Part shown: positions 54,352 to 62,203 of the stretch, piece after piece
How positions within the stretch are numbered: the first letter of the stretch is position 1
How the letters are laid out: the number at the start of each line of letters is the position of its first letter
Origin: Anaerolineales bacterium
Lineage (GTDB): Bacteria; Chloroflexota; Anaerolineae; Anaerolineales; Villigracilaceae
Length of the DNA: 64,000 bases
Assembly (NCBI GenBank): GCA_014379595.1
Contig: JACMLM010000057.1
Location: forward strand, 1-64,000
Direction of reading: 5' to 3'
Made by a program: the position numbers and the translations under genes
Notes under the pieces: generated by a model
The model's input: only the letters and a program-made list of their open reading frames with translations
The model's database searches: none
Told to the model about the DNA's origin: nothing

Positions 54352-54753
54352 CTATTTTTTATCAGACACTTGAAATAAAGTGACTTGCATGCCGTCAGGG
54401 TCTTGCAGCCGCACATTGTAATCACCCCATGGAGTCATGATCGGTGGATGAACTAATGTTGCCCCATTTGCAAGTAATCTATCTGTGGCAGACTTCAAAT
54501 CTGGTACTTGAATCGCAAACCGTATCTGACCACTAACTCGTTTGCCTGCTTCGATTTGATCGATTGTCTGTGCCTGGGCTTCGTCAAAAATCTCCAGTGA
54601 GGCATTGCCCATGTTTAGGATTAAGGCGTGACCGTCACCATTGTTCCAGATCGCGGCAGGCTCAATACCGAGACCATCACAATAAAATTTGGCCAGGCGT
54701 TCATAATCACTAGTTGTAATGGCAACTCGCAATTCAAGGATAGGATTTGTCAT
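54352..54753 (-). CDS. VOC/glyoxalase-family protein
   Basis: A 133-residue VOC protein (LRVAITTSDYERLAKFYCDGLG, about 7-28; VHPPIMTPWGDYNVRLQDPDGMQVTLFQV near the end). It belongs to a different branch from the 53661 gene, nearer bleomycin-resistance-like proteins. First gene of the nine-gene operon down to the GNAT gene. AAGGA lies about 12 bases upstream. Confidence 0.83.
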   Translation of the reverse strand: MTNPILELRVAITTSDYERLAKFYCDGLGIEPAAIWNNGDGHALILNMGNASLEIFDEAQAQTIDQIEAGKRVSGQIRFAIQVPDLKSATDRLLANGATLVHPPIMTPWGDYNVRLQDPDGMQVTLFQVSDKK

Positions 54754-54921
54754 ATTATGAAAGTTTCCTTTTAGCTAAATTTCTTTTTATCACTCTGATG
54801 GTTGTTGAATCAAAGTTGATTCGGGCTTCTCGCTTGATTTTACACCTGCAATGTCAAAGCAGTGTCAAGATTCAATGATAAGATGTTTATTTTCTAAAAA
54901 GCCACCAACAATATTTTCCGT

Positions 54922-54927
54922 TACAAT
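54922..54927 (+). promoter_or_regulatory. Possible -10 box of a leaderless SDR transcript
   Basis: TACAAT with seven bases (CATTCGT) before the ATG and no SD, the same spacing as the two TATAAT leaderless sites. Confidence 0.4.
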
Positions 54928-54934
54928 CATTCGT

Positions 54935-55654
54935 ATGACCAAATCTCTCGCCCTCGTCACTGGCGGCGCACATAGACTCGGCAAAGCTTTTGCGTTGACT
55001 CTGGCTCGCATGGGATATTCGATAGCATTACATTATCGTGGTTCAGCAAATGAAGCTGAACACACGGTTAAGGAAATCCGCGAAATAGGTGTGGACTGTA
55101 TTCCTATTCGCGCTGACCTAATGATTCCAGAAAAAATAGATTTTCTATTTTCACTGGTCGATGAATTCAAATCGCCGTTGAAAGTCTTGGTAAATTCCGC
55201 TGCCATCATGCCTGTTGGAAAACCGCAGGAATTAGATATCAAAGATTGGGATTCCGCTCTCGATCTTAATCTGCGCGCGCCATTTCTTCTGGCTCAGGAA
55301 GCCGCCAAACGAATGACCAAAGGCGGGCTTATCGTCAACATCACAGATATTGGTGCACAAAAAGCATGGAGTCGTTATCCATCTTATACGGTGAGCAAAG
55401 CTGCATTGGAGTCGCTGACCAAATTACTCGCGCGTGCTTTAGCTCCAAGTATTCGCGTCAACGCCATTGCGCCTGGATTGGTTTTGCCATCAGACGTTGT
55501 CACTGAAGCACAATGGAATAAACTTGTAGAAAAACTTCCTCTAAAACGCGCTGCCACTCTTCATGAAATTACATCTACTCTCGAATTTCTAATCAAGAAC
55601 GAGTATATTACTGGGCAGACAATTGTTGTAGATGGCGGATATTCTCTGATCTGA
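54935..55654 (+). CDS. Short-chain dehydrogenase/reductase, pteridine-reductase-like
   Basis: A 239-residue Rossmann-fold SDR. It has LVTGGAHRLGKAFALTLA (about 7-24; the GGAxRxG form with Arg favours NADPH and pteridine-reductase-like members), NSAA (about 84), and the catalytic Tyr/Lys in YPSYTVSKAALE (about 149-160). Ser is replaced by Asp/Ile context (VNITDIGAQ). I start at the ATG at 54935, since a start at 54851 would add 28 non-conserved residues. Substrate unknown. Confidence 0.87.
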   Translation: MTKSLALVTGGAHRLGKAFALTLARMGYSIALHYRGSANEAEHTVKEIREIGVDCIPIRADLMIPEKIDFLFSLVDEFKSPLKVLVNSAAIMPVGKPQELDIKDWDSALDLNLRAPFLLAQEAAKRMTKGGLIVNITDIGAQKAWSRYPSYTVSKAALESLTKLLARALAPSIRVNAIAPGLVLPSDVVTEAQWNKLVEKLPLKRAATLHEITSTLEFLIKNEYITGQTIVVDGGYSLI

Positions 55655-55659
55655 TATGC

Positions 55660-55794
55660 CGGTGGTCGAGTAGGATTGGGGCAGTTCCCAATCCATATCG
55701 AGACCACCAGTTAACATAAAAACTTTAATTTGGATTCTAACTGGTGGTTTCGATACGCTTTTCGACGAACACGAAAAGCTACTCAACCACCAAG
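55660..55794. repeat. BIME-like pair of inverted REP-type palindromes, copy B
   Basis: Unit B1 (55660-55710) runs from CGGTGGTCGAGTAG to ATCGAGACCACC; its inner hairpin is GGATTGGGG/CCCAATCC. Unit B2 (55741-55792) is inverted (CTGGTGGTTTCGATACG to CTACTCAACCACC). They flank a 30-base spacer. Same family as 36549-36688 but different inner loops. Confidence 0.85.
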
Positions 55795-55800
55795 TATATT
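55795..55800 (+). promoter_or_regulatory. Possible -10 box of a leaderless GT-C transcript
   Basis: TATATT directly at the edge of the REP pair, with eight bases before the ATG at 55809 and no SD. Confidence 0.35.
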
Positions 55801-55808
55801 GGTTACTT

Positions 55809-57443
55809 ATGCCTTCTCTCAAAAAACCTCTCATCACTGATCTACTATTCTCTGCTCTCTTAATCATCTCAACGCTTTATTACGCTTTAAACTATATTGA
55901 TTTTTCCATTCCACCGTTTGAAGATGCGGCCATGCTCATGCGTTATGCACAGCACCTCGCACAGGGTCACGGCATTGTTTGGAATATTGGCGAGCATCCT
56001 GTTGATGGTGCAACTGATTTTCTTTTTATGGTTGCATCTGCTGCTTTCATCAAACTTGGTTTAACAGTCGGGCAAGCAGTTCGCGGAATTGGTTTTGCTT
56101 CTCACATCATTACTGTATTAATTGTTTACTGGACGAATCGCCGTATCAATAATGCAAATATTCCTTTTTCTTTTTTAAGCGGACTCTATCTCGCCGTTGG
56201 AACTGGACTCTCCTATGTAGCTGCTTACTTCGGCACACCTTTCTTTGCCCTCGCCGCCGCATCCACTTGGACCTTGAGCCTGCTTCTGATCAAACAGGAG
56301 AATCCACGCTTTTGGTTGATCCTCGCCTTCGCCCTGAGTGGACTCATTACTGGACTCATTCGCCCTGAAGGAGTCATCCTCGCTACATTGATGTTGTTGT
56401 CCGTTGTCATCATGCGCGGACTCAAGAACTCTATTTTGATTATTACTATATTTGGCGCCGTCTTTCTATTATTAGGCGGCGCATACTTCCTATGGCGATG
56501 GGATTACTTTGGCTATCCATTGCCGAATCCGTTTTATAAAAAAGGGGATGGGGGTTGGCATTGGGCCACGTTTGATTCTTCGCTGTTGAATGCCTTGCGA
56601 TTAACTTTGCCAGTCTTGTTTGCGTTTATCTATGCTTTCCGTTCACAAGAGACGACGAAAACTGCTCTAGCTTATCTAATTCCCATTCTTGGCTTTGCCG
56701 CCGCATTCGGCATGATCTCGGATGAGATGAACTATGGTGCACGCTTTCAATATGCACTCGTGCCGATTGCGCTCATGTCATGGACTCCGCTTGTGCGTAA
56801 CATAAATTTTTCGTGGCCTCATCAATTATCAGTTAGAGAAAGAAACGTGATCTTCATCGCGTTAATTGCTTTGTCCGCGAGTCTCATCTATTATTCATGG
56901 TTTCAAAATTGCTTCCTCACATCCTATCAACAGACTTGCACGCGGGCTTATGAAAATGATGGTCGTTATGATATGGGTAAAATGCTTTCAGAATATCGCG
57001 GCAAAGGTTATGTGATCGCGACGACGGAAGCAGGATTGCTTCCATATTATTCGGGCTGGACGGCGATTGATACATGGGGCTTGAACGATCAGTTCATCGC
57101 GCACAATGGTGGTTTGACTGCGGAATATCTTGACCAATACAAGCCTCACATCATCATGTTCCATGATTATTATTCACCGCTTGTCCCGCCAAAGTTGACC
57201 GATGCGAATCTTGCGCAACGATGGTTTAGTATGACAATAATGATGAAAGAATATGCCGAAGCAAATGGATATGTGCTTGCCGCAATCTTTGGCGACAGCC
57301 CGTATGACACACATTATTATTACGTCCGCTCAGATTTTGAAGACAGCAAGCGCCTGGTCGAACAGATCTCAAGGATGACGAGATATTATTATCCAACGAC
57401 GGGGAAGAAATCCATCAATTACGCAGAGATAAAAATCCCGTAG
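55809..57443 (+). CDS. Polytopic GT-C-type glycosyltransferase-like membrane protein
   Basis: A 544-residue protein with about ten membrane segments and a large C-terminal extracytoplasmic part (from about 375). The first loop has the acidic pair of GT-C enzymes (PPFEDAAMLMRYAQHLAQGHG, split at about 34-54), then GEHPVDGATDFLF, as in mycobacterial arabinofuranosyltransferase-like proteins. It should transfer a sugar from a polyprenyl-phosphate donor outside the membrane. The acceptor is unknown. Confidence 0.8.
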   Translation: MPSLKKPLITDLLFSALLIISTLYYALNYIDFSIPPFEDAAMLMRYAQHLAQGHGIVWNIGEHPVDGATDFLFMVASAAFIKLGLTVGQAVRGIGFASHIITVLIVYWTNRRINNANIPFSFLSGLYLAVGTGLSYVAAYFGTPFFALAAASTWTLSLLLIKQENPRFWLILAFALSGLITGLIRPEGVILATLMLLSVVIMRGLKNSILIITIFGAVFLLLGGAYFLWRWDYFGYPLPNPFYKKGDGGWHWATFDSSLLNALRLTLPVLFAFIYAFRSQETTKTALAYLIPILGFAAAFGMISDEMNYGARFQYALVPIALMSWTPLVRNINFSWPHQLSVRERNVIFIALIALSASLIYYSWFQNCFLTSYQQTCTRAYENDGRYDMGKMLSEYRGKGYVIATTEAGLLPYYSGWTAIDTWGLNDQFIAHNGGLTAEYLDQYKPHIIMFHDYYSPLVPPKLTDANLAQRWFSMTIMMKEYAEANGYVLAAIFGDSPYDTHYYYVRSDFEDSKRLVEQISRMTRYYYPTTGKKSINYAEIKIP

Positions 57444-57500
57444 GGGCAGGGCTTGTCCCTGCCCTATTTTGACTTGGGCGACCACAAGGGTCCCCCCTAC
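57440..57500. repeat. Palindromic GTAGGGGCAGGG element
   Basis: GTAGGGGCAGGG followed by an inner hairpin (GGGCAGGG/CCCTGCCC) and closed by AGGGTCCCCCCTAC. It starts at the last base region of the GT-C stop codon. Diverged relative of the element at 21892-21953. Confidence 0.7.
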
Positions 57501-57522
57501 AATAATTTTGCAGGAGCCTCCC

Positions 57523-57993
57523 ATGTCCGAAAGCACCGAACTTGCAGAGAAATTAAAATCAGAAGGCGAAAAATTTGTTGGCATATTTTCTGGCCTGACA
57601 GACGAGCAATGGAATACTGAAGTCTATACCGAAGGTGAGATGTGGACGATACGAAACGTGCTTGCTCACTTTGTCACTTCTGAACGTGGACTTGTAAAAC
57701 TGTTCGAGCAGATTCGTCTAGGCGGCACAGGTTCACCTGATGATTTCTCCATTGACCGCTACAATGCAGCTCAACAGCAAAAGACAAAAGATTTAATTCA
57801 TATTGAGTTACTCGAACAATATAAAGAAGTTCGCGCCAATACTGTGACATGGGTCTCTGGTTTAAAGGATGAAGAACTTGAGATCAAAGGCCGCCATCCA
57901 TTTCTGGATGTGACCACGATTCGAGAAATGGTAAAAATGTTGTATATCCATAATCAAGTTCATTATCGTGATATGAAGAAAATATTGAAATAA
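57523..57993 (+). CDS. DinB-like four-helix protein
   Basis: A 156-residue DinB/YfiT-type protein (FVGIFSGLTDEQWNTEV, WTIRNVLAHFVTSERG, MLYIHNQVHYRDMKKIL). The three His residues expected of the metal site appear at about 44 and in the C-terminal HNQVHYRD. Family members are metal-dependent thiol transferases or of unknown role. I start at the ATG at 57523, with SD CAGGAG; the longer frame from 57469 reads through the palindromic repeat. Confidence 0.85.
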   Translation: MSESTELAEKLKSEGEKFVGIFSGLTDEQWNTEVYTEGEMWTIRNVLAHFVTSERGLVKLFEQIRLGGTGSPDDFSIDRYNAAQQQKTKDLIHIELLEQYKEVRANTVTWVSGLKDEELEIKGRHPFLDVTTIREMVKMLYIHNQVHYRDMKKILK

Positions 57994-57997
57994 TCAG

Positions 57998-58065
57998 CCA
58001 CAGAGCACGTAGAGAAGCACAGAGATTCTTTTTGGTTTTCTCAAAGCTCTCTGTGGTCTCTGTGG
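57998..58065. repeat. Palindromic CCACAGAG element
   Basis: CCACAGAG and CACAGAGA in the left half and TCTCTGTGG twice in the right half form a long imperfect hairpin that fills the gap between the DinB and aminotransferase genes. It may double as a terminator. A fourth family of dispersed palindromes in this window. Confidence 0.7.
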
Positions 58066-58080
58066 CAAAAAGGTTTAATT

Positions 58081-59193
58081 ATGAATCTTCCTCCCTTCAA
58101 ACTCGAACGCTATTTCGCAAAATACGAATTCAGTACCGAATTCCTGCTCTGCTCCTCAGACTGTGAAGCCATGTCCATTGCGGATTTGCTTGCATTCGAA
58201 GAAGGAGCAGCGGAAAAGTTTCAAAATACCTGGCTTGGATATACGGAGTCACAGGGGAGTCCTGCTTTACGCAAAGAGATCTGTAATCTATATACGTCAA
58301 TGCAGCCCGAGCACATTCTTGTCCATTCTGGAGCAGGCGAAGCAATCTATTTATTTATGCACGCCATGTTGAAAGAAAATGACCACATCATTGTCCATTC
58401 ACCGAGTTATCAATCTTTGAGTGAAGTAGCAAAAGGAATCGGATGTCAGATCAGCCCGTGGATGGCGCGTGAGGAAAATGGCTGGGCGCTGGACTTGGAT
58501 GAACTTCGTCACCTCATGCGGACAACAACGAAAGCAGTCATCATTAATACGCCGCACAACCCGACAGGCTATCTCATGTCTCGTGCGGATTTTGATGAGC
58601 TGAATAAATTTGTGCAGGAAAAGAAATTGATTTTATTCTCTGACGAAGTCTATCGCGAATCAGAATATGACCCTGCCACTCGTCTACCCGCCGCATGTGA
58701 CTATGGTGAACATGCAGTTTCACTTGGCGTAACATCTAAAACGTATGGGCTTGCAGGTTTACGAATTGGATGGATCGCCACAAAGAATAAAAAAATCTAT
58801 GAAAACATGGCCGCGCTTAAAGATTACACCACCATTTGCAATTCTGCTCCAAGTGAATTTCTCGCGGAAGTCGCCATGCGTCATCGTGTAAAACTTGCTG
58901 AAAGAAATTTAACTATCATCAAACATAACCTTGCTGTCATTGATGATCTCTTTACTCGGTACTCACATCTTTTCTCATGGAAACATCCACAGGCTGGCTC
59001 GATGGGATTTCCTAAACTGCTGAAAGGCGATGTAGAAGATTTTTGCGATAAGTTGGTGAAGAAGGCGGGTGTCTTGCTTTTGCCTGGCACGATGTATGAT
59101 GACTCAAGAAATCATTTTCGATTGGGCCTGGGACGGAAGAATCTTCCGCAGGCTGCGGAGAGGTTAGAAGAATATCTAAATCAAAATAAATGA
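58081..59193 (+). CDS. Class I/II PLP aminotransferase
   Basis: A 370-residue fold-I aminotransferase. The motifs are NTPHNPTGYLMS (about 157-168), LILFSDEVYRE (about 179-189, with the PLP-ring Asp) and the PLP Lys in SKTYGLAGLRIGWIA (about 219-233). The C-terminal Arg region is FRLGLGRKNLP. It probably transaminates an amino acid; it is close to the aspartate-aminotransferase-like group with capreomycidine-synthase relatives. SD AAAGG fits. It overlaps the next gene by four bases (ATGA). Confidence 0.9.
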   Translation: MNLPPFKLERYFAKYEFSTEFLLCSSDCEAMSIADLLAFEEGAAEKFQNTWLGYTESQGSPALRKEICNLYTSMQPEHILVHSGAGEAIYLFMHAMLKENDHIIVHSPSYQSLSEVAKGIGCQISPWMAREENGWALDLDELRHLMRTTTKAVIINTPHNPTGYLMSRADFDELNKFVQEKKLILFSDEVYRESEYDPATRLPAACDYGEHAVSLGVTSKTYGLAGLRIGWIATKNKKIYENMAALKDYTTICNSAPSEFLAEVAMRHRVKLAERNLTIIKHNLAVIDDLFTRYSHLFSWKHPQAGSMGFPKLLKGDVEDFCDKLVKKAGVLLLPGTMYDDSRNHFRLGLGRKNLPQAAERLEEYLNQNK

Positions 59194-59573
59194 AAACTCA
59201 TCCTGATATTTCGCTAAACGAGCATATTCAAAATTTGTTAGAGCATTTACAAAATTATTTTCCTGAATTAAGAGAGAATATGTTTTTGTATTATGATCAG
59301 GAAGATTTGTTTCAGGAATCTGCTGGTTGGAGTATATATAGAAACAGGTTAATGAATAAAGATGGTTTTGAAGTATTTTTTAATAAATTGTGCTCCGAAG
59401 GACGAGAGTGGATTAATCTAAGCGGTGATAGCTGGTATGGCAATCAATTTATGATTTCAGTGGAATATTCCAGGCGGCTTAACTTTCCAATGATAGCTAT
59501 TCTTTTGGGAGGACCCGTTTTAGACATAGATCATAAACCCTTAAATCAAACTAGGCTAAGAGTAGTTGAATAA
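59190..59573 (+). CDS. Unrecognised small soluble protein
   Basis: A 127-residue acidic protein (NEHIQNLLEHLQNYFPELREN, SWYGNQFMISVEYSRRLNFP) with no known family. The gene is more AT-rich than its neighbours and is translationally coupled to the aminotransferase. Like the SUKH protein that follows, it is the size of contact-dependent immunity proteins, but nothing else supports that role. Confidence 0.65.
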   Translation: MKTHPDISLNEHIQNLLEHLQNYFPELRENMFLYYDQEDLFQESAGWSIYRNRLMNKDGFEVFFNKLCSEGREWINLSGDSWYGNQFMISVEYSRRLNFPMIAILLGGPVLDIDHKPLNQTRLRVVE

Positions 59574-59631
59574 AGGGTTGTGCGATTAAGAAGTTACCTT
59601 TCAAGAGAATAATAATCTATTCAATGTATAT

Positions 59632-59988
59632 ATGAATAATTTAATTGAGAAATATAAGGATCAACTTCCTGAGTTATATTTAGATTTCCTGAGAAATGAA
59701 GATGGTTTTTCAGGATATTTGGATGATGAATTAGGCTATGTTTCTCTTTGGAATTTATCGGAATTGGTGGATTCCTGGAATGGCTACGAAGTCATTAAGG
59801 ATCTGGGTGAAGACTGGTTTCCAATTGGTTCAAATGGTGGCGGAGAAATGATTGCAATTAAATTGAGTTCAGAAAATGCCGAATTGTTTTTTATCCCGTT
59901 CATTGGCTGGTCTGGTGATGAAGATTGGTTTTATTGTGATGATTTTTCTATTTTGTATAATGCAATAAACGAAAGTTTGCTGAAATAG
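59632..59988 (+). CDS. SMI1/KNR4 (SUKH) family protein
   Basis: A 118-residue SUKH-fold protein (LPELYLDFLRNEDGFSGYL, about 11-29; FPIGSNGGGEMIAIKL, about 63-78; FIPFIGWSGDEDWFYCDDF). SUKH proteins often serve as immunity proteins against polymorphic toxins, and also occur alone. No toxin is found nearby. The gene is AT-rich. A start codon without an SD. Confidence 0.85.
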   Translation: MNNLIEKYKDQLPELYLDFLRNEDGFSGYLDDELGYVSLWNLSELVDSWNGYEVIKDLGEDWFPIGSNGGGEMIAIKLSSENAELFFIPFIGWSGDEDWFYCDDFSILYNAINESLLK

Positions 59989-59994
59989 ATACTA

Positions 59995-60864
59995 ATGTTC
60001 CGTAATATTCTTCGTCTCTCCCGCCCACTTCACCTCCTGCTCGCCGCGCTGACTTATACCCTCGGCGCGAGTATCCCTGCATATCTTGGTCATTCTCTTC
60101 AAACTGCAATCTTTTGGCTGGGACTCGTACTCGCCCTACTGACGCAAATAAGCATGACTCTTCTTGCTGAATCTTTTCGTCCGCACAATGAGCCATACTT
60201 TGAAAATGAAACGCCCAAACAAAAGCAAGACCTTCGCAATATAACGCTTTACATTTCTATTGCTTCACTCACGACTTATGCAGTCCTTGTTTACATATTA
60301 TTTACCAATTACCAATTACCACTAATCACTTTCTACTTTCTACTCATCTCTCTTCTTCTTGTTATCTCGTATGCTATTCCTCCGATCCGCTTGATTAATC
60401 ATGGCTTTGGCGAATTGACTCTTGCTGCGCACCTCGCGTACATCATTCCGTCCATTGGATTCTTGCTTCAGGCTAAAGAGAATCATCGCCTGTTGATGTT
60501 AATCGTTATTTCATTGACTGCGCTTGCGCTTGCATATTTTCTCGTGATCAACTTTACATCTTTTCCATCTGACCAAAAGTATCAACGTGCCACTCTCCTT
60601 CGCCGCCTCACATGGGAACACGCTGTGCCTTTGCATCATGGGTTGATCGTGTTTGCTTATGTTATCTTTGCCGTTGCACCTTTGCTGGGTTTCTCGATCC
60701 TTTGGCCCGCCTTTCTCACAATTCCTTTCGCGATTTTGCAAATGCTTCTTCTTCGTCACATCTCAAACGGCGGCAAGCCAAACTGGATTTTGCTTACTGC
60801 TACGGCACTCTCTGTCTTTGGTTTGACAGCATATTTCTTGACTCTTACCTTCTGGCTTCGTTAG
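59995..60864 (+). CDS. UbiA-like membrane prenyltransferase homologue with degenerate motifs
   Basis: A 289-residue protein with eight or nine membrane segments. The N-terminus LRLSRPLHLLLAALTYTLG matches MenA/UbiA proteins. The first Asp-rich motif (NDxxDxxxD) reads LAESFRPHNEPYFENE, and the second (DxxxD) FPSDQKYQRATL, so the diphosphate-binding aspartates are mostly lost. It is either a divergent prenyltransferase or a catalytically dead relative. A TM segment (NYQLPLITFYFLL) is encoded by short direct repeats at 60302-60350. Confidence 0.65.
   Translation: MFRNILRLSRPLHLLLAALTYTLGASIPAYLGHSLQTAIFWLGLVLALLTQISMTLLAESFRPHNEPYFENETPKQKQDLRNITLYISIASLTTYAVLVYILFTNYQLPLITFYFLLISLLLVISYAIPPIRLINHGFGELTLAAHLAYIIPSIGFLLQAKENHRLLMLIVISLTALALAYFLVINFTSFPSDQKYQRATLLRRLTWEHAVPLHHGLIVFAYVIFAVAPLLGFSILWPAFLTIPFAILQMLLLRHISNGGKPNWILLTATALSVFGLTAYFLTLTFWLR
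60302..60350. repeat. Short direct repeats inside the UbiA-like gene
   Basis: ACCAATT ACCAATT ACCACTA followed by TTTCTACTTTCTACT; similar units occur at 9519-9541 and near 10781-10800. They translate in frame within a predicted membrane segment. Confidence 0.5.
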
Positions 60865-60925
60865 TCTAAAACGATTACACTTCATACTCTGACAGGTTTA
60901 GATATCAAAACGAAAGGATACAGTC

Positions 60926-61303
60926 ATGGATAATAAAAGGAAAGTATCTCGTAAGAAATTGATTGCCTTTACACCTGTATATGATTTGCTTCACAAAACC
61001 TTGCTTGGGTACATCGGAGATTTAACTCCGCAAGGGGTGATGGTGATCGGCCAAAAACAATGGGAGATCAATAAGCATTTTACGCTGGGTATTGAGTTTC
61101 CTAGTGATGAGGCTCAAGACCATACTTTAAAAATTGTCACTTCTGCGCGTGTGGCCTGGTGCAAACCAGACGAAACCCCGCAGTATTTTAATATTGGCTT
61201 TGAATTTCTGGATGTCTCCCCTGAAAAATTGAAAATAATTGACGCAGTTTTGACTCGCTATCAATTCCGCCACGCAATGAGCATCTCAGATTTGAATCCT
61301 TGA
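60926..61303 (+). CDS. PilZ-domain protein
   Basis: A 125-residue single PilZ domain. It has an N-terminal basic RKVSRKK (for RxxxR) and LGYIGDLTPQGVMVIG, a variant of the D/NxSxxG c-di-GMP site with Thr for Ser. It should bind cyclic di-GMP and pass the signal to an unknown partner, and the HD-GYP phosphodiesterase at 13054 would lower the same messenger. SD AAAGGA fits the start. Confidence 0.87.
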   Translation: MDNKRKVSRKKLIAFTPVYDLLHKTLLGYIGDLTPQGVMVIGQKQWEINKHFTLGIEFPSDEAQDHTLKIVTSARVAWCKPDETPQYFNIGFEFLDVSPEKLKIIDAVLTRYQFRHAMSISDLNP

Positions 61304-61310
61304 TTCACGA

Positions 61311-62195
61311 ATGACCTTCCTCTCTTCTCTTTCTCAACCTAATCAACTTATCATCGATGGCGCGACAGGCACAGAACTTAATCGGCGCGGCGTGGATACT
61401 GGCCTGCCGCTTTGGTCTGCCAATGCATTGATGAATGACCGTGATGCAAATATCCTGCAGCAGATTCATGAAGATTACCTTCATGCAGGCGCAGACATTA
61501 TCACCACGAATACTTTTCGCACGCATCGCCGTGCATTAGCTCCCAGCGGAAATGCAGATCGTGCTCTTGAGTTGACTCGCCGCGCAGTAGAAATTGCTCG
61601 TGATGCAATCGCAAGTATCAGGTCAGATTCGCTGCGTTTTATTGCAGGTTCAATTTCTACACTCGAGGATTGTTATCGTCCTGATTTAGTTCCGCCCGAT
61701 GACCAACTCCGCGCAGAACACTCCGAGCGGATTCATCATCTGGTGGAATGCAATGTAGATTTAATCCTGATCGAAACCATCAACACAATTCGTGAAGCTG
61801 TTATTATGGCAAAACTTGCCACGATCACAGGTACGCCTGTTATTGTAAGTTTTGTTTGTAATAAAGAAGGCAATCTTTTATCTGGTGAAAAAGTAATAGA
61901 TGCAGCTCGTGAAATACTTCCACTGGGAGTTTCTGCTATCGGGGTCAACTGCGGGCCAACTCCCAATTTAGCAAAACCACTCACTGAGCTTCAAGTGGCA
62001 TGCGGAAAAGATTTTCCATTAATTGCTTATGGCAATATCGGTTATGCCGACGAAAAAGTTGGCTGGGTCAATACCGATTCCGAGAACCCGAAGATCTATT
62101 GTGAACATGCAATCCACTGGCCTGCTAAAATAATTGGTGGATGCTGCGGTACTACTCCTGAACATATTGCCCAGTTAAAATCCATGATTAAATAG
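61311..62195 (+). CDS. Homocysteine S-methyltransferase family protein
   Basis: A 294-residue zinc-dependent methyltransferase barrel. It has IIDGATGTELNRRG (about 14-27), TTNTFRTHRRAL (about 63-74) and the zinc ligands in GVNCGP (about 205-210) and GGCCGTTPEHI (about 277-287). It is of the short MmuM-like type, using a methyl donor such as S-methylmethionine or AdoMet to make methionine; the donor cannot be read. It starts seven bases after the PilZ stop, without an SD, and precedes the antiporter by eight bases. Confidence 0.9.
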   Translation: MTFLSSLSQPNQLIIDGATGTELNRRGVDTGLPLWSANALMNDRDANILQQIHEDYLHAGADIITTNTFRTHRRALAPSGNADRALELTRRAVEIARDAIASIRSDSLRFIAGSISTLEDCYRPDLVPPDDQLRAEHSERIHHLVECNVDLILIETINTIREAVIMAKLATITGTPVIVSFVCNKEGNLLSGEKVIDAAREILPLGVSAIGVNCGPTPNLAKPLTELQVACGKDFPLIAYGNIGYADEKVGWVNTDSENPKIYCEHAIHWPAKIIGGCCGTTPEHIAQLKSMIK

Positions 62196-62203
62196 GAAAT
62201 TTG

